Assembly (NCBI GenBank): GCA_030549775.1
Contig: CM060180.1
Coordinates: 86,937,172-87,001,171, forward strand
Reading direction: 5' to 3'
DNA from: Tamarix chinensis
Taxonomy: Eukaryota > Streptophyta > Magnoliopsida > Caryophyllales > Tamaricaceae
Length of the DNA: 64,000 nucleotides
Part shown: in pieces, positions 11,901 through 24,320 of the stretch
Numbering within the stretch: the first letter of the stretch is position 1
How the letters are laid out: every line of letters starts with the position of its first letter
Program-made: the position numbers and the translations under genes
The notes under the pieces: generated by a model
What the model was told of the DNA's origin: nothing
The model's database searches: none
What the model saw: the letters and a program-made list of their open reading frames with translations, nothing else

Positions 11901-12470
11901 AATAGGGGAAATAAATTAAATAAATTTTATAAATCATAAAATGTAATATTCTTGATAATTTATTTAATTTAATAATTTAATTTATTATAATCTAATATAT
12001 TAGTTTAAAAAGGATAAAGTTGGTAAAATATTAGTTTTGGAAAATTATTTAAATAAAACAATATGATAAATAGCAAAATATTTATTTTTAATTTATTAAA
12101 TACTCTTATCCAAATTTACATACTCTAAAATCCATAAAATAATTAAAATAAATAATCTAAAAGCAATTCTATTCCAAATAAAAGTAATTTATTAAAATAT
12201 AGGTTTTCGAAATTTTTGGGGTATTACATGTTTTGTATTTGAAAGCCTTTCTTTTAGTATTTATAAAACATGTTTTAGCACACTCTACTTTGGTTTTGGT
12301 TGGTTTGGTTCTCAACCTTGTATGTAACATAGGAAGAGCACCTGACGCCTATCCTATTACAGGTACGATGACAATACCTCATTTTTCCTAACTATTTATA
12401 AGTTTTATGCTTCTGTAATATTTTCAAAATATAATTTTTTAGTAATAAAAAATAGAGGTGTTACAATATA

Positions 12471-13318
12471 TGGAAATACATTTAACAAAGCAATAGAATT
12501 CATATGCACAAATACAATATCACTAACCATATGTGAGTCGGAAAATCGATGGTGCCATGAACGATAGTTGTTGGTTTCAATGAAGTGTAATAAATATTGT
12601 ATGACTATACATCCCATTAAGCTCTATACCTTGAACTTATGTCTAATATTATAGATTATTCTAGGTGTTATAATATTATCCCCATCATCCTGTTTTAACT
12701 TGTCAATAACCTCCTTTGGTTTGACATTTATTTAGGTTAGTTTGTGCACCAACATGTATTCTTTAGGAAATAATTGACAAGCAAATGAACGCCTCTATAA
12801 ATACTTACCTAATTTATAATTACGCCTTTCACATTCTACTACTAATCTTCAACCACCACAAACATCTTTCATTCAGTGCATCATAAATTCACAACAATAA
12901 ATTTTGGTCCCCATTGATTGAATATTTTTCTAGATTTACTGAAGGTTGTCTACTATATACACCAAACATTGCCATTTAAATTTTTTGATGTCTAAAACCA
13001 TATTATGTGGCATTTTGAATTATTTAACCTATTTAATTAATGACTCATAATTATTAAAAATCTTATTTGTAGCATATAATCACTCTAATAAGTACTAGAT
13101 GGATCTTGTTTATGCAATTAATAAAAAAATAGAATTATAAAATATATAAATACAAAAATAAATAACAAAAATATACAACATGAAGATTTTCATTCCATGT
13201 TAGAGTTTAAGATCAACGGGTAAATAACTTGTCAGACCTTACTCTCTGATAAGTGAATGACCCATCAAAACTACCATTTGATGGGTGAATGATTAGGTAA
13301 AACTACTATATGATGGGT
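12471..13318. other. AT-rich interval between two LTR-like elements
   Basis: No gene was seen. Near the right edge two imperfect copies of a roughly 40-bp unit ending 'tgatgggtga' (13270-13320) sit just left of copy B. Confidence 0.5.
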
Positions 13319-13423
13319 GAGCCTGTAACACCCCCAAATTTACTACTGAAAATTTTCGTTTAAATCAGAAGGTTTAGCGGAAGCGAAAGAATTAAAACCA
13401 TAAACTTGGGGGTATTACCGCCA

Positions 13424-13469
13424 CACTTAGTACCAGACCGGTTCACTCCTACCGTTCCAATACTAAGTG
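13424..13469. repeat. Stem-loop near one end of copy B
   Basis: This is equivalent in place and nearly identical to 6992-7037: 'cacttagtaccagaccgg' opposite 'ccgttccaatactaagtg'. Confidence 0.7.
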
Positions 13470-14194
13470 CTAAGGCTAAACTAAACAATCGTTAAGTAAG
13501 AGTCATCAAAACATAGGTCCATAGTTAACATAGACCATTCACGAAAACCACGAGTCAACATCAGTTAAAATATCGTTAAGATTACAACTTAAGAGTACGG
13601 TTTCAAAACAAGAAGCGTAGTACAAAATATAGCTAAATGAAACAGATCCCAATGGACCAATATCCGGACCTCCTACTCACTCAAGTCAAGCCTTCCACCC
13701 CAAAACAGTATCCGATCTTAAACCTGCACAAGAGGTCTGCTCCCCACCATCGGTGGATCATCACAGGACCCATTCAACCAATGTAGTATCAGTACGGGTC
13801 CAATACTGAGTAAGTTCCACTACCTTAGTCTATGGGAGAGACGTAACTATACATCAAATGCATATTAAATCATGGTACAACACATTGATACAATATTATA
13901 CATATTCACAACCCATATCATGAATCTTACCATACACCTAGAGTAACATATAAAACATATATAACGTCCTATTTAAACAGATAAGCGTGGTATAATCGAA
14001 ATGTAAAGTAACTCATGTGCCTCAGGCAGGAATAATCCATATTATTAAAACTCAATACGTGGCATACTCACGTAAGCAGCATGTAGTAATACAGATAATA
14101 AAAGCTGGCCATGGTCCAATTAGACTTATTCTTTATTCTCATTAATAATATGTTCATTCCACACATATTCTTTAATAGTCCGTGTGAGTGCGGG

Positions 14195-14480
14195 AACCCC
14201 ACTATTATAGCCGGTGGAACAGTCACGAGGGCCATGCCCTGCCACTATTATAGCCGGTGGACCGGTCTGGCCCCGACTCACAAGGTGTTCCACTATAAAT
14301 GTTTGTATCTTTTCTAGGTCTTATTATCATTCTGATTAATTTGTTGAGCGCGGAATCCCCTACTATTATAGCCGGTGGAACGGTCACGAGGGCCATGCCC
14401 TGCCACTATTATAGCCGGTGGACCGATCACGAGGGTAACATACCCTGCCACTATTATTTGCCGGTGGACCGGTCTAGGTC
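14195..14480. repeat. CCGGTGGACCGG minisatellite, copy B
   Basis: Five units of 'cactattatagccggtgga' occur with 'accgg', 'acagt' or 'acggt' variants and spacers 'cacgagggccatgccctg'. The array starts about 0.87 kb from the left end of copy B, close to the offset in copy A. The spacer sequence differs from copy A, while the core is kept. Confidence 0.88.
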
Positions 14481-14859
14481 CGGCTCAACATCTTTCTCTG
14501 TAAGTAGTTAATGTCTTAACATATCTTATTCAAAAGGTTTTCACCATGGATATGCATAAATCATTCTCTTTATGCTTTACACATCACAACCAATAAAATT
14601 CCACATTCATAACTACACTTAAATCAATAATACACATGATAACGCCAAACAACTCTAAGTAGTCGTAACCAACCCTAATTGTCCACACCAACCCGTGGTT
14701 AACCACTCTCATCCCTACTTTACCATAACAACCGTACTTAGCCATCCCAAACCTTAATTATCCTCAACAGTCACAATTAGTTACTCCATCCCTACTTAAT
14801 CACAACGTCCCAGAGTTAATCACTCCAAATCCTAACCCCATACAATCATTAACTCCCAT

Positions 14860-15305
14860 GCAAAACCTAACTCCACCATGCAAACCCTAATGCCACCATA
14901 CCAACATTAATACCACCATACAAACCATAACGCCACCATGCAAACCCTAATACCACCATAAGCCATTAATACCACTATGAAATCATTAATACCACCATGC
15001 GAATATTAATACCACCATACAAACCCTAATACCACCATACGACATTAATACCCCCATAAAAATCACAATATACCACCATACAACCCTAATACCACCATAA
15101 GCCATTAGTACCACTATGCCATCATTAATACCACCATACGAACATTAATACCACCCTACACACCCTAATACCACCATACAACATTAATACCTCCATACAA
15201 TCACAAATACCACCATACAACATTAATACCTCCATAAAATCACAAATACCACCATACGAACATTTATGCCACCATACAAACCCTAATCCCACCATACAAA
15301 CTTCA
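14860..15305. repeat. ACCACCATACAAACCCTAAT tandem array in copy B
   Basis: Roughly twenty degenerate units of about 20-24 bp carry 'accaccatac' followed by 'aaaccctaat', 'aacattaat' or 'aatcacaa'. It occupies the place in copy B where copy A has the TTACC/CCC array, but the unit is unrelated. Confidence 0.85.
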
Positions 15306-17039
15306 AGACTCCCATGATGGTTCCCAACTCATATTACCATTTATCCTAACATGCATGTCCTAGTGGGTCATAATATATTACATCATAAACATCATACATA
15401 TAACTGTCATGCTCATGTCATGGAAGCACATACAACATACCTCAATCTCCAAGCTGCGCTACACATAAGACAAGTTTTCCACAAATCATATAATACATGG
15501 CATAGCATGGCATACACAACATTCAACACATCCGTGTCACACATAGCACAAGGCCATTAGCTTCGTCCTTACTAAATACCCATAAGTAGAGGTAAGTAGA
15601 GACTTACCTGGATCCGAAGCTAGCTAAGCGAGATAAGAGGAAGAGAGATCACTAGCTCGTGGATCCACGAGAAAGCTTTCCTAGATCCGATAGAAATCGA
15701 AACTAAATTAGAAACTATTCTATCAATCAATAATTCACATATTCTAATTAAATAAATACAAACAACACAAATGATCTTTCTTAGAAAACGTGTCCAAAAC
15801 TTAGAACTGAAAAGCATAGCTTTATTAAGATTTAAGGTTAAAACTAAATCAAAACGGATTAATACAAATATCGCTTGGGACATTTCAACTTAATTTGGAA
15901 AGCCCGCGAAAGAATAATTGATCATAAGCTAATTTATCGAAAATAACTTATTTATTAGGTTTTACAACTAAATAGGTAACCTAACCATTTACATAGAACC
16001 AAATCCAAACCGATTAGGTTAAAACAGAATTTAAATGATTTAAAACCCAAAGATAGAATTCGATTAGATAAAATACACATAGCAAAATCAATTTTATAAA
16101 ATCATCCCCGAAAATTAGGGTTTTTAATACCCATGACACAAACTCAAGTAATTCAATTTAATCAATTCAAATTAAAGGTATTTAGAAGCAATTAATACCA
16201 TTTCAACTATTTCTATGAATTCAATTTTAGAAAAACAACAATACGAGTAATCGATTTCATAATTTCACTTTAAATTTAGGGTTTTGGGCCCGAAAATACA
16301 ATCCGTCAAAATTCTATAAATTTAATCAAATTAAATGTTTAGAAATGCAATTAAACACATTTTATAACATATCAATTAATCAATTGCTCAAAACTAGTAA
16401 AAGAAATACACAATTTAGCACAATTAGGGGTTTTGAGCCCGGAACGCAAACCCGATCAATTCTTGCCAAAACATATCAATTGACGGTTCGAAAATGTAAT
16501 TAAACATATTCTAATGTAATTTATATAGTCAATTGAATAAAATAACCCGATTACCCAAATCAATTTAAACTCGCGGGAGTTTTGACCTAAAAATCCAATT
16601 CCGATCAATTACGCACAATTTTCCCAAATCGACACTTCCAATATAAAATTAAATACATTTTAAACGATATTATAAAATCAATTGAGCGGGACGGCTCAAT
16701 TATACGACCCAATTTCATTACACCCAAAATTTGACCTAGGAATCAAATTTCGATAAAACCTACATAATTTTCTCAAATTGACGGTTCCAAAATGAAATTG
16801 GATACATTTTAAAACATATTGTATAATCAATTTATCAAAAATAGTTAAATTGGACGGATCCGAAAAAATTCCGGCATAACATAATCCGCCATACAATTAA
16901 CCTATCCAAATCATTCTTACAACACATATATACATAATCAAATAATCAATTTAGCTTTTTATAAGCTAATCCATACCCAATTAATCAAAACAAGGGTTAG
17001 GGTTTTCAGAAATTTATACCAATTAAAAACCGACAAATC

Positions 17040-17401
17040 GGGGCAAAGGAAGGCTGGGGAGGCTTCGTTGGGGGACGGGGGTGGCTCGACGGTGGTCAGC
17101 AAGGCTCGTCGGAGCCGGACGGCGGCGACGCGACCTGCACGGGTGCTGCCGCTGTGCGCTGCTGTCGCTGGTTGCTGCTACTGCTGCGGTTGCTGGTTGC
17201 TATAGCCTTCGGTGGTCGGGCTAGCTATGTCGCTAGTGGCGGTCGTGGCCGACGGAGGAGAAGCAGGGAGGATGAGTTGGGGAGATAGAGAGGGGTGAGG
17301 GAGGTCAGCTAGGGTTAGGGTTAGGGTTGCGGGACAGGGGGTCGGGGAAAGGGAAGAGGGAAAGAAAAAGAAGGGAGGGGCGCCGGTCGGGGCTGGGTGC
17401 G

Positions 17402-17403
<2 letters not shown>
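17040..17403 (-). other. GC-rich module of copy B
   Basis: A G-rich + strand segment (CGG/GGC and GAGGG words) is positioned like the module of copy A. The open frame on the minus strand (17178-17447) is Pro/Ser-rich and starts in the adjacent homopolymer, so it is not a gene. Confidence 0.6.

Positions 17404-17435
<32 letters not shown>
17404..17435. repeat. Homopolymer of 32 T
   Basis: An uninterrupted T run borders the GC-rich module of copy B. On the inferred sense strand it is an A run just upstream of the leader-like module. Its exact length may be affected by sequencing. Confidence 0.9.
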
Positions 17436-17440
<5 letters not shown>

Positions 17441-18298
17441 AACACATAAAATAAAATACTAAAAATATAAAAATATTATTGGAAGATTTTATATAAAACT
17501 TATGTAACGAAAATTTATTTCGAACGGATCCGAAGGCTTAAAATTAATAAAAAGCTATATAAAGAATTTCGGAAACATTTTCGGAAGGATTTACCATCGA
17601 ACGTAAAAATTTATATTATTTACGGAAATACATTATAAGACCCTGAAATAATATTTAAAAACCTATAATAAAATATTTAAGTCAAATTCTAATAAATCAA
17701 GACTAATTTTAATAATTTCCGAAATCGGTTTTCCGCAAACTAAAAAGCGTAGAACGGAAGAAAATTAATTTCAAAAAGAAATTCTTAAATAAGTTCCGAA
17801 AATATTTTTAATTTAAACTTCCCAAAAATATTACATTCAATTAATTAAAATGTCGATAAAATATTACTTCCCGAAAATGATTAATTACAGTCAATTATGA
17901 ATTCAAAATCGTCGATAAATTCATAAAACAAATCAAAATTAAAATGATTAATTGTTTACATCAAATTATGCTAATAAAATCATTAAACTTAATAAATCTG
18001 AATTTTAAAAATACGGGATATTACAGAGCCATGTGTTAATATTACATTCTGACTAGTGAAATGCTCGTCATGCTCACCTTCTAAGGAGTAAGGCGTCTAT
18101 CAAACTGACCTCTTGACATTGCTGGTCAGCCTTGATTTATGAAAACTCACTTAGCTATTAGATCTATTTTTTTTTTCAAAAAAATTTCAACTTACTATTA
18201 TTTTATCCAATTTTTCTTAACTAAAAAATCATATAATTATTCTCTTTTTTCTATAAGTATTGTATTGAAGATAATGAAAATTATATATTAAAGATTAA

Positions 18299-18536
18299 GT
18301 GCTTGTTTGGTTAGGGGGTAATAAAGGTAAAAAAATTATCCTCATATTTTATATATATTGTATAATTTAGTTAAAATTAAATATTATTTTTCTAATAAAT
18401 ATTTATTTTAAATTTTAATTTGATCTAAAATAGGTATTTTATTACATGTATATTTATTATTATTAAATACTTAATATAAAAGATATAAAATAAGAAATTT
18501 TTTTCTATCCCTGTTACTTTCATATCAAACAAGCCC
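18299..18536. mobile_element. Tourist-like (PIF/Harbinger) MITE, copy T1
   Basis: The element is 238 bp with ends GTGCTTGTTTGG and CAAGCCC (reverse complement GGGCTTG). The flanks are taa on the left and tag on the right, a degraded 3-bp TWA-type target site. It shares the whole AT-rich body with T2 and T3. It lies about 0.7 kb upstream of the BRIP-like start codon. Confidence 0.75.
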
Positions 18537-18539
18537 TAG

Positions 18540-19232
18540 TTGAGAAAATGAGAGACGAGAGAAGCCATACAAAATAAATAAATAAAAGGGTTAAAATAAT
18601 CAAAAATAAATAAAATGAAAGTTTTAAAAGATTCAGGTGTGCCTATCAAAAATAAGAATAAAGTCGTTTTCCGAATTACTAGTTCGTAAAAATAAGGGAA
18701 GAAACCCGTAACCGGTGCAATCCAAACAGAGGGGAAGAGGATACGGGAAGAAATTGGGAGGATCCGACATGGCGGAAAGACGGAGAGATCTGATGGTAGA
18801 GAGGGTAGAGAGAGGACGTTGATGAGAGAAAGGGCCGAGAAGAGGATAACGGAAACAACACTTCACGGCTGAAACCGCCTCTTTCTTCATTTAATCGACA
18901 CATTCCCGCCTTTAACTCTTCCACCCTGACCGCGATCGAGTAATTGTCACAATCCACCGCTGCGACTGTTGCCAATCGCTTTACGCCGGAAAGCCACGGA
19001 TAACCATTTCTGCTGTGCGTTCCCGCAACCGCTGTGCTGTTACAGAGCCTTCTATTAGCGGGGGATAGGTATGACTTCCTTATCCTTTAATCCACTGATT
19101 CAGATCCGAAGCTTTTACTTGACGAGGCAGAGTATTTTCACTTCCTTGTTCTTGTCGTTCTACTTGTGTTATCTTTCTGAAGTTAAGTTATTTCATTGAT
19201 GATAGCTATACTATTAGATAGGGAAAGTGCTG
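18540..19232 (+). promoter_or_regulatory. Upstream and 5' UTR region of the BRIP-like gene
   Basis: Base composition rises from AT-rich flanks to about 50% GC from roughly 18,660, as expected near a plant transcription start. No TATA box or start site can be fixed. A possible 5' UTR intron runs from the donor in 'ggggatag|gtatga' (19069) to the acceptor ending 'agatag' (19221), 153 bp, leaving ATG 12 bases into the next exon. The minus-strand open frames here are not supported. Confidence 0.4.
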
Positions 19233-19678
19233 ATGGAAGAGTCCAAGGCGTTGGCGCAGCATCAGCAGCAGCTAATGCAACAGCAGCACCTACTTCTCTT
19301 ACAACAGCTCCAGCAGCAGCAGCAGCAAAAGCAGCAACAGCAATCCGCCATTTCTCGTTTCCCTTCAAACATCGATGCTCATCTACGCCCTATTGGCCTC
19401 AACCGGTCCCTTAATCTCTCTCAAAACCCTAAACCTAACCCTAATTCTAGTCCTGTTCTACGTCATCACCAGTCACAGCCACCGCATTCCAATTCAAATG
19501 TAGAAGCGTCTCACCAGACACAACAGCAGCAGCAGCAATTGCAAGAACAGAAGGCTATGAGTAGCAGGGGAGCAACAAGTAATCAAGCTGAGATCCATAT
19601 GGCTTACCAAGACGCCTGGCGTGTCTGTCATCCTGACTTTAAGCGCCCCTTTGCGTCTCTTGAAGATGCCTGTGAGAG
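19233..19678 (+). CDS. BRIP-like SWI/SNF (BRAHMA) complex subunit, coding exon 1
   Basis: This exon encodes residues 1-148 and two bases of codon 149 of a 362-residue protein with a GLTSCR-type domain. It resembles Arabidopsis BRAHMA-interacting proteins BRIP1/BRIP2, nuclear subunits of BRM-type remodelling complexes. The ATG at 19233 is chosen because an in-frame TAG lies at 19215. Residues 9-37 are glutamine-rich (CAG/CAA codons), and a second Gln run comes near residue 100. The conserved domain starts around residue 125 with AYQDAWRVCHPDFKRPF and is cut at LEDACE|R by the splice donor (AG|GTAGCC). The Q-rich start, domain and length fit the plant family. The subunit role comes from family knowledge; the splice is inferred from frame and conservation. 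Confidence 0.92.
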
Positions 19679-20099
19679 GTAGCCGCTACCGCCTTGCCAC
19701 TTATTTAGCAAATTACTTCTGGCGTTCCTCTCTTTGCTCTAATTGAACGTGTCACTTAAGTTTAGTTTGTTTTATTATTTGGTTTTTGTTTCTGTGGATC
19801 ATATCATCTGCAGATCATTACCTAAAAGACAACCTATATTATGTTTGTTCCTGGCTTCTTGCTTCTTAAGATGTTGTCATTTGCTTGTGATTGATCATTC
19901 TTGCATATTAACTTGAAGTCTTGATCACAAGTCATCTTTGTATTTGCTTAGCAGTTCAAATATTTTCAGATGTTGTTGGTAACCTTGCCCTCTAGGTTAT
20001 AGGCAAGTAGTATTTTTTTTGTTGGGACAATGGGAGGGCTGAAGCCCGAGTTACATTATTAGAGATTGAAGTCTCTAAACCAAAATAGCCACCTACACA

Positions 20100-20400
20100 C
20101 GTACAATTAAATATCGGTCCTGATACGCAATATCGGCTGATATTTATCGGATTTTGGGTCAGCCGATACGCGAAATTAGCAATACGCGACGGATTTAGGA
20201 TTTTACATATTTATCGGCGATATATCGGTTATCGACCGATATTTGCCAATATTCTACCAATATTTACCGATATTTACTGGTATTTGCTAATATTTATTGT
20301 GAAAAAAAAAATCACGCCGCGACAACCGCGGCATATAAAATATCATTTGCTATACTCCGATAGCGTGAAATTGCGACCGTGACCGCGATTTTATTGCTTG
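20100..20400. mobile_element. hAT-like MITE, family F copy 1
   Basis: The element is 301 bp, starting CGTACAATTAAAT and ending ATTTTATTGCTTG (reverse complement CAAGCAATAAAAT). The 8-bp target duplications are cctacaca (20092-20099) and cctaccca (20401-20408), one mismatch. The body is full of TATCGG and CGATA words. It sits in the BRIP-like intron, inside what looks like an older repeat (about 20030-20470). Confidence 0.82.
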
Positions 20401-22559
20401 CCTACCCAAGTATTCAAGTCACAAGGGTTGAACCACGATCATGCACGTAGAGGCTTGAAGCCTGTACCACTAGTCCAACAAGTGCCGGATCAAGTGGTAG
20501 CTTTAATGTAGTATTATCTGCTGTTTTCCCTGTTGTATAAATTTTTTTAAGTGGATGTGCTCTCCTTTGTTGACTTGGATTTTGACATCTCTCTATGATT
20601 GTTTAAACGCCCAAGAGATAAATTGTCATGATATTTGGAGTATCATGCTTAGGGCCAACATTCTGTGCTTTGTAGCATGCAGCCAAGTCTTCTGGTAGAT
20701 TCTTGTGACTTTATTATGGAAAATGTAAAAGATGCTTGCATGCTGAAGTCTCTTTTGATCTCTCATCAGCAATTAAAGCATATTTTTGTAAATGAACTCT
20801 GCTTCTGCACATCATATGGAAGATTGAACTATTGAAGGCAATCCTTGTTAGATGCTGCAGTAAGATAAAAGGGTTCAGAGAGGTCGATTGGTTTTCCATG
20901 TTCTGCAAGAAGGATAATATCAAGTTTTATAAACCTTGACAGAATTGGTGACCCAAATTTCTTATCCACCGGGGCAGGGGAATTATTGTCGCTTCATTAC
21001 TGAACATGGTTTCTCAAAAGGAAAGAGGGTAGAGGTATTATAGATGGATAATTCATTTATAATTTACTTGAGTATCTTGACTTGAGAGCCTTTCTATAAT
21101 TTATAGGGTGTTTAATATGGCACTATGAATTTTTGGCTGTGCTGTCTTCGAGTGTTTTTGTTGAATATCTTGTTTATCTATTCGGAGTTTGATGTTCTTT
21201 TAGTAGGCCTCTTATGTCAGTTGTAGAACATGGGTACTCATACATACATATTGGAGCCTCATACATATCGAGGAAAACAGAGCGACACCTAGATGACCAT
21301 TTCAATAATCTGCTGTCTGCTGCATATACAGACATCTTCATAGTCTGCATAGTGTTGATGACATTTTATTCAAATTTCTTTACTGTTGTCGTATAGTATC
21401 TTATGTGGTGGAGGGAGTATCAGATATTCATGTGTAGTGTCTATAGGGCCTTAGGAGCTCATGATTATTATGAACTGTGTAATTAATGCTAAATTCTGGG
21501 TTGCTCATAGTTTGTTGTACTCATGAGAAATATGGCATTCTGGGCAGCTTCTTTTGCATTCAAAACAGGCTGCTATTGTACACTAATAATGAGTTGCTGT
21601 TGTTGGCTTATTTTAGTTATAGATCATTGACCAAGTCCTTCCATATAATTCAAGTTTCGTGTTTGTCTTTTACTTCTGAATATTCTGTTCCCTTTTTATC
21701 CCCCTCATTTGATGGAAAGTTTAGTTTAAATAGACGGTGCCCAAAGCATGTCCCACCCTGTTCATACTGTTGAGATTTGAACATCTAACAAAAAGATACC
21801 TAGGCAATGCATGAAAAATAAATAAAATCAATGTAAATATAGATAATCACCACAAAAAATCTACATGGTTCAACTATGTCCATGACCACATTATAAAATA
21901 ATTTTACCATCACAGTGAGCAATTGCAACAATAGAGCTTAAGTTATGTTCCTTTCGACTAACTTTTGATTTGTGAAGTCACTACTTACAACAATGTCCAA
22001 CATTTCTTGTGTTTTCTCTCTTGATGTATCTAGTGCTGTTGGAATGTAGGACACACTTGTTGGACATTTTGTAGGGCCTCCCACTTCCTCCTCATGCATC
22101 CTTGTCCTCTTTTCCCTCTTTTAGTGCCTACCCTTGTCAAGCATCACACATAACCTCACTAGCACCTCTCTCATCTCTATTTTATTTAGCATTGCTTATC
22201 TTCAATTTGACCAGTAGAGCAACCTCCCTTGGTGAGATTGATCTTGTAAGTTCGTTTCGGCCTTGATATCATTCGTTTACCTTGAACGTAACATGTAGAA
22301 CTACCCCACTAGTTTACCCCTTCCTCATTTGAATAGAGCCCTAAAAGGATGTGCTCATCTGTCATGCTTGATTTTTTCTCGTTTCTCTTGTACATCTCCT
22401 ATATACTTTCCCTTTGTGGCATATCTTTCAAAATTTGTGCTTTGTAACCTTTGTTGCCCGGTACACTGAATATGCTTCTCAATACGCTTCTGTTTTCGTG
22501 ACGAGCTCAATTTTCCCCATTGCAACTATTTTTTGCTATTTTGTTCCTTTACTGAGCTC

Positions 22560-23105
22560 TGGATACTGCTTTTACTCCAAATGTTCAATATCATGTGTAT
22601 GAAGATTAAAGTAACACCCTCAAGCTCTAAAACACACAAGGAATAAACTTATAAACTAAATTTATTGGGCACCCTTCTCAACAAATTGAGTTCATTAAGC
22701 TCCATAAGACGAAGCTTGTGTTTGAGATAATCACTTGTAAAGTCACATTTTTCAATTTTCCACTGCAAATGCTTTTATTTGTTTTGTTGCTTTCCCAAGA
22801 TTAAGGTAACACCAATATTCCATTGCAAATGCTATTACCCCAAATGTTCAACCTCGTTCGTTTGAAGATTAAGGTAACACCATCTCATGATGAAAAAACT
22901 TATAAGTTGAATTTATTGGGCTCTCATTGGAACAAATTGAGTTTGTTTAGCTCTATAAGATGAAGGAATTGTGTTTGAGATAATCACCTTTAAGTCACCA
23001 CCATAAAACAAAATGAAGATCTCTTTATTTTTTATGTGGGTTGAGTGGAAGAATATTCTCTGTTTATTTTTTATTTGAGTTGAGTGGAAGAATATTCCTA
23101 TTGAA
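22560..23105. repeat. Local direct duplications in the intron
   Basis: A segment starting near 22,570 ('ccaaatgttcaat', 'gaagattaa', 'gtaacacc', 'attgagtt', 'gagataatcac') is repeated from about 22,835 to 23,000 with small changes, a spacing of roughly 260 bp. Just after it a roughly 35-bp unit ending 'gagtggaagaatattc' occurs twice (23020-23100). No coding content. Confidence 0.7.
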
Positions 23106-23399
23106 AAAATCATAACAAGGAGATAAATAGAATTAAGGTATTTGTCTTAGCTAAGCTTGCCGCAATCGCATTCCCTTACTTTTGTTAGTTCTTGAGACTT
23201 CTTATGAACTCCCTTTGTTCTAGGTCGTTATTATGGTACTTGAGAGGACTAAACATCCAAAAGATTGCAATATTACACGTGAGGAAAGTTTTTTCTTCCC
23301 CATTGCCCTGCTTCTATTTATTTTTGGTAAGGTGGAAATTTTATTACTCTATACATCAAAGAATCAAAGATCACAAGAAACTAATGTGCAAGGCTATTT

Positions 23400-24310
23400 A
23401 AAAATTGGGTGACCTAGCAAAAGACTTGCAATTGGACACCCCATCCCCAAATAGCCAATCCTTGTTGGCAGCTCCTCTACAATGATTTTGAGTGTACAAG
23501 CTGGAGTTTAGCAATGAGTGAAAATCCTAGTATTTTGTTCCTTACACACATGGTACATGGTAGCTGCTAATAATGTTCCAAGGGTTGCTCATCAAGTAGT
23601 AGGTACTCAACCACTGTGCTTCATCCAATGGGCCAGTTGACTCCAAGCATGCAGTGTGGTTGGCCAAGCAGCTAACACCAAGAATGCAAAGGTTGCACAT
23701 GTCTCAAGTTTATTAGGATGCCAATGCTGTTGGTATAGTTGTAGTCAAAGAGTAAGCGTGTAGGGCATTCATCTGCCCAACTGAGATAAACTTCCATTCC
23801 AATATGCAACATGCAATCTTTTGCAAAGAGCCTGCCATGCACTACTTGCCAGGTAGTGAATATGTGTCTGGGGAGAGTGGCCTAATTCCACACAATATTG
23901 GACCATGATATTCTCTCCCCTTTGGCCTAATAAGCTCATAATCCTTGGATACATGACAGTTACCCTTGCATTACAAGTTTGTTCACTGTTAAGGGCTATG
24001 AGCAAGCATTGTAGCAAAGATCTCAAATCCAAAATCTGCCTTGGAGCCCAAGTGATAGATTAAGTAGCTTGAAGAAGCCATATATTTCTCTTTAATGGAG
24101 TAGGAGGGAAACCCACTTGGCTTGCAAACCATCCTTTCTAGTAGTTAGAGACCATGACAGTGTACGATAGCCAACTTGATTTCATACTTCAAAAAGTATT
24201 AAATCCAAGACCTCCTTTGTGGGGCATACACATTTTCTCCCATTCTGTTATAGAATTTTTGACACCGCTTTTGGCCCTAACCATAGAAAAGATGAAAAAT
24301 GCCAATTGAT
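23400..24310 (-). pseudogene. LINE (non-LTR retrotransposon) ORF2 C-terminal relic
   Basis: Read on the minus strand from about 24,255, the sequence gives WEKMCMPHKGGLGFNTF. This resembles the W-..-C-P-K-..-GGLGF block that follows the RT domain in plant LINEs. Downstream open frames (23769-24032, 87 codons) continue in a broken register. Stops and frameshifts are frequent and no RT catalytic box remains. The call rests on this one block. Confidence 0.5.
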
Positions 24311-24320
24311 GACTTGCAAG

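Larger units (their letters stand above)
6892..12228 (-). mobile_element. Long solo-LTR-like element, copy A
   Basis: The element is 5,337 bp, TGTAACACCC...GGGTATTACA, with perfect 5-bp duplications tgttt at 6887-6891 and 12229-12233. The two ends are inverted, not direct, repeats of each other, so the whole unit behaves like one LTR rather than a small element with two LTRs. In + coordinates the order is terminal stem-loop, CCGGTGGACCGG minisatellite, a block also found in D and E (8447-8480, 'tttcactttaagta' then 'gtgatcaca'), a TTACC/CCC-rich array, a GC-rich module and an AT-rich end. Sense is inferred as minus, because the AT-rich, TATA-like end precedes a CT-rich leader on that strand. 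No protein domain was found. Confidence 0.85.
5290..12465 (+). mobile_element. Solo LTR (about 1.8 kb), interrupted by copy A
   Basis: The element begins TGCAATACCCC and ends GGTGTTACA. It is flanked by perfect 5-bp duplications atata (5285-5289 and 12466-12470). Copy A, with its own duplication, occupies 6892-12228; removing it and one TSD copy leaves about 1.83 kb. Its termini are the reverse orientation of the A-E family ends, so it is a distant member inserted the other way round. No second LTR or internal domain is present, which fits a solo LTR left by recombination between LTRs. The short open frame at 5913-6176 inside it has no recognised domain. Confidence 0.8.
13324..18025 (-). mobile_element. 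Long solo-LTR-like element, copy B
   Basis: The element is 4,702 bp. It starts TGTAACACCC, ends GGGATATTACA, and is bracketed by perfect 5-bp duplications gagcc (13319-13323 and 18026-18030). The first 150 bp are closely similar to copy A, including the stem-loop. It then shows the same CCGGTGGACCGG minisatellite, a different tandem array (about 14860-15305), a GC-rich module and an AT-rich end. No coding domain was seen. Its right end is about 1.2 kb upstream of the BRIP-like start codon. Confidence 0.88.

Noticed and set aside
10956..11937. Several long open frames (up to 256 codons) on both strands
   Set aside because: They overlap one another in different frames, are Pro/Ser/Arg- or Gly/Arg-rich with no domain, and coincide with a GC-rich module of a repeat; composition explains them.
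13203..13318. Short repeated 'gatgggtga' words as a regulatory site
   Set aside because: Two imperfect copies only, next to a transposon insertion; no evidence for regulation.
17308..17332. Three TTAGGG/TTTAGGG-like words suggesting interstitial telomere repeat
   Set aside because: Only about three AGGGTT units; too short and embedded in a G-rich module.
19227..19232. GTG at 19227 as an earlier start for the BRIP-like protein
   Set aside because: Plants initiate almost always at ATG, and the ATG at 19233 is two codons downstream in the same frame.
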